Below are positions 37,481-39,472 of a stretch of 39,472 bases of DNA, one piece after another. The notes below the pieces were generated by a model. That model was given only the letters and a program-made list of their open reading frames with translations, ran no database searches and was not told where the DNA came from. A program made the position numbers and the translations under genes. Location of the stretch: assembly GCF_000506865.1 (NCBI RefSeq), contig NZ_AYSV01000079.1, positions 1 through 39,472 on the forward strand, given 5' to 3'. Origin of the DNA: Pelistega indica (GTDB lineage: Bacteria > Pseudomonadota > Gammaproteobacteria > Burkholderiales > Burkholderiaceae_B). How positions within the stretch are numbered: position 1 is the stretch's first letter; the number at the start of each line of letters is the position of its first letter.

Positions 37481-37540
37481 AATGTTATTTTTCCGAGCTA
37501 ACAATCAAATGATAAAATACGGTGAAAACTACTGAAACAG

Positions 37541-38837
37541 TTAAAACTTTACGACAAAACCTTCATAAAGAATTTGTCCAGTAATACTCTCCGGTTTTTG
37601 AATATTTGCAGGCTCTACACTGATTAATAATGTATCCCCTTGATTTAACTCAACGTCGCTTGGTAACAACGTTTCTTTATTGCCATCAATAGGAGCAATG
37701 GCTTTGGTAAGCCCTTGTGAATCACGCTGCCATAGCTGTAAACGTAATGTTTCTCCTAAATCTTGTTTAATGATAGGAATAATATGTGCTTTGCTTTGTC
37801 CTCTAAGCAAAAAGGCTGCTTGATTTGGAGGTGTGGTAGATGTTAATGTCGCTGTATAACGAATAGGGTTTTCAAATGGATGAAACACTAATAGGGCAGC
37901 AACTAATCCCAATAGACAAAAGCTAAATGTAACGCCAAAAATTGCGACTAATCCAGAATTTTTTCAACCTAAATAAAAACTTATTAGACTGATCTGCATT
38001 TTCGGTTAGCGCTAATTCATCATCTAATTCATTGGTATCAATACTTGAATCTTTTTCTGGAAGAGTAGCTTGCTTAATCCTCACCCATAAATTATCTGGT
38101 GCTTTTTCTAAAATTAACTGATTTAAAAAGTGTAAAAACTCTTCTTCCCATACAAAAGTTAATTTTTCAGCAATTGGATCTTCATTCAACAGGGCATGCG
38201 CTTTGTTTTGCTCTGCTTCAGTAAGACCACCCAAGACAAATTCACCAATGAAGACAGTATGATCATGCTTGATATCTTGGAAGGTTGATCTTTTTTGAGT
38301 TAAATAGCGTAACCCCATTTGGATATTTTCTTTCAAGCGACCTAAAGGCATTGATAATAATGTCGCTGTATCAGCTAAGCTACGCCCACTAAAATAGGTA
38401 GTAATTAGTGTCTTTTGAGTCTCTTCAGGTAATTCTTCAAAAACTTGATAAAAAGACCCAGGCTCTACAAATTGATTAACCCCTGCATATAAGTTTGTAC
38501 AAATTTCGCTCATGAGATTATCAGGTTCTTTTTTACTTTCTTTAATAGTCTGATAGTTTTTACGAATAGTGTTTTGCAGGTGAAATCTAAAAATTGTATA
38601 AATCCATCCACGAGGGTGGTTCAGGCTTTCCTCATAATATTGAGCATTATTCCAAATGATTTTAAAGGTTTCAACAACAGCATCTTCAGCAAGTTTATAA
38701 TTGCGAAGTACTTTAAAAGCAAAAGTCAGCATCCAAGATACTTCTTGGTTGTATAGCGTCTGAAATGATTTTTTATTACCTTTGGCTATTGCTTTTAGTT
38801 CTTTTGCATATTGAAAATTATTTTTGTCCTGATCCAT
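37541..38837 (-). CDS. ECF sigma factor fused to RskA-like anti-sigma factor (frameshifted)
   Basis: Residues about 1-180 are an ECF sigma factor: sigma2 (FQTLYNQEVSWMLTFAFKVLRNYKLAEDAVVETFKIIWNNA) and sigma4 (LPEETQKTLITTYFSGRSLADTATLLSMPLGRLKENIQMGLRYL). Without a stop codon it continues into an anti-sigma-K type domain (TVFIGEFVLGGLTEAEQNKAHALLNEDPIAEKLTFVWEE, about 192-235). In a T6 run (37959-37964, plus strand) the frame is lost; five bases restore NSGLVAIFGVTFSFCLLGLVAALLVF, a membrane helix, and the periplasmic RskA domain (RLQLWQRDSQGL...TLLISVEPA). Restored length is 431 aa. Such pairs are normally two overlapping genes, so the fusion itself could be real or an artefact. Confidence 0.78.
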
Positions 38838-38891
38838 AATCTCAATCTCAACCTTAATGTTTTTTGAATTTTAGCCTAAATATTATCATTT

Positions 38892-39472
38892 ATGAATGAG
38901 TTTACTAGTTTATCAACGACTTCTTTTTTAAAACATTTTAATCTTACAGGGAAAACAGTCTTTATATCTGCCTCTGTCAAAGGATTAGGTTTTTCTATGG
39001 CAATAGCATTAGCGTCTAGTGGTGCTACTGTATATATCAATGGTCGCAATCAAGAGGCACTTAACTATGCAGTGAAACAGGCACAAGCACAAGGTGTCTT
39101 CTTAAATGCTTATTGTGGCGACATGTCTACTCAACAAGCAATTGATGAATTAATGGATTTTTTCAGGCGACATAATAGACGCTGTGATGTACTTATTAAT
39201 AATTTAGGCTTGCGATTAAGGAAAGATTGGCAACAAACAGAGTTTGCTGATATGCAATCATTACTAGATGCGAATTTACTTGCACCTATGTATTTATCAC
39301 AGAAAATGATTCAACAAATGCCATCTGGTGGGCGAGTTATCTCTATGAGCTCAGTAGCAGGGAATATCGCACGAGTAGGAGATGCAATATACCCTATCAC
39401 GAAATTGGGTATCGTCGCCATGACAAAATCACTAGCCGTTGAATACGCCCCAAAGAATATTAACCGTCAATG
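38892..39472 (+). CDS. Short-chain dehydrogenase/reductase, partial
   Basis: Open to the end of the window (about 193 residues seen). SDR fold: nucleotide-binding VFISASVKGLGFSMAIALASSGATVYINGRN (a variant of TGxxxGxG, so Thr-Gly replaced by Ser-Ala), NNLG in place of NNAG, catalytic Ser in SMSSVAGN and the YPITK motif (YxxxK). The look is that of gluconate 5-dehydrogenase or 3-oxoacyl-ACP-reductase-like enzymes; the substrate cannot be fixed. Divergent from the sigma factor with 54 bp between starts. No clear Shine-Dalgarno before ATG 38892. Confidence 0.85.
   Translation, partial: MNEFTSLSTTSFLKHFNLTGKTVFISASVKGLGFSMAIALASSGATVYINGRNQEALNYAVKQAQAQGVFLNAYCGDMSTQQAIDELMDFFRRHNRRCDVLINNLGLRLRKDWQQTEFADMQSLLDANLLAPMYLSQKMIQQMPSGGRVISMSSVAGNIARVGDAIYPITKLGIVAMTKSLAVEYAPKNINRQ

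Overview
The window is a chromosomal stretch of an A+T-rich bacterium. Gene content and order (leuC-leuD-leuB-asd-truA ... trpF; ppsR divergent from ppsA; FKBP; smpB-ratA-rnfH; mltG-tmk-holB-tatD) fit Burkholderiales, most likely a low-G+C member of Alcaligenaceae. That placement is inferred from synteny and protein type, not from a marker-gene tree. I found no tRNA, rRNA, insertion sequence, prophage or CRISPR array.

Layout. 1-1.8 kb: yihY-type membrane protein (minus), then a DUF2069 protein (plus). 1.8-7.5 kb: aroC, then the leucine/aspartate-family block leuC-leuD-leuB-asd, preceded by a previously unlisted 23-codon leader ORF packed with Leu/Val/Ile codons and a terminator/antiterminator pair, which reads as an attenuator. 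7.5-12.7 kb: truA, a Tat-dependent TRAP transporter of the TakP/FcbT type (dctP, dctQ, dctM) with its own promoter, an intercistronic hairpin and a strong terminator, then trpF. 12.7-18.2 kb: a membrane fatty-acid desaturase behind a Pho-box-like element, a TrmH-family methyltransferase, and divergent ppsR/ppsA. 18.2-18.65 kb: a non-coding stretch with a 37-bp duplicated, hairpin-forming repeat. 18.65-23.7 kb: FKBP isomerase, nfeD, SPFH protein, isochorismatase-like hydrolase, smpB, ratA, rnfH and a 3-hydroxyisobutyryl-CoA-hydrolase-like protein. 23.7-24.0 kb: an orphan structured small RNA with a consensus -10. 24.0-30.1 kb: ygfZ (minus), mltG-tmk-holB-tatD, then a secreted ankyrin protein overlapping an unrecognised secreted protein. 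30.1-37.4 kb (minus): a Mrp/Mnh Na+/H+ antiporter operon (mnhA-C-D-E-F-G, subunit B fused to A) running on into rhtA and a glutathione peroxidase. 37.5-39.5 kb: an ECF sigma factor fused in frame to its RskA-like anti-sigma factor (minus) and a truncated SDR oxidoreductase (plus).

A major caveat: at least nine genes (asd, dctQ, ygfZ, holB, the secreted protein at 29.3 kb, mnhF, mnhD, mnhA, the anti-sigma domain) carry single-base frameshifts, and the desaturase carries a compensating +1/-1 pair that scrambles its second histidine box. Several of these genes are normally essential and many of the indels lie in homopolymers, so I read them as sequencing errors. The coordinates below join the pieces.

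Non-coding stretches over 300 bases are 18215-18647 (hairpins, repeat, promoter) and 23701-24025 (inverted repeat, promoter, small RNA). Bases 1-71 hold nothing I can name.
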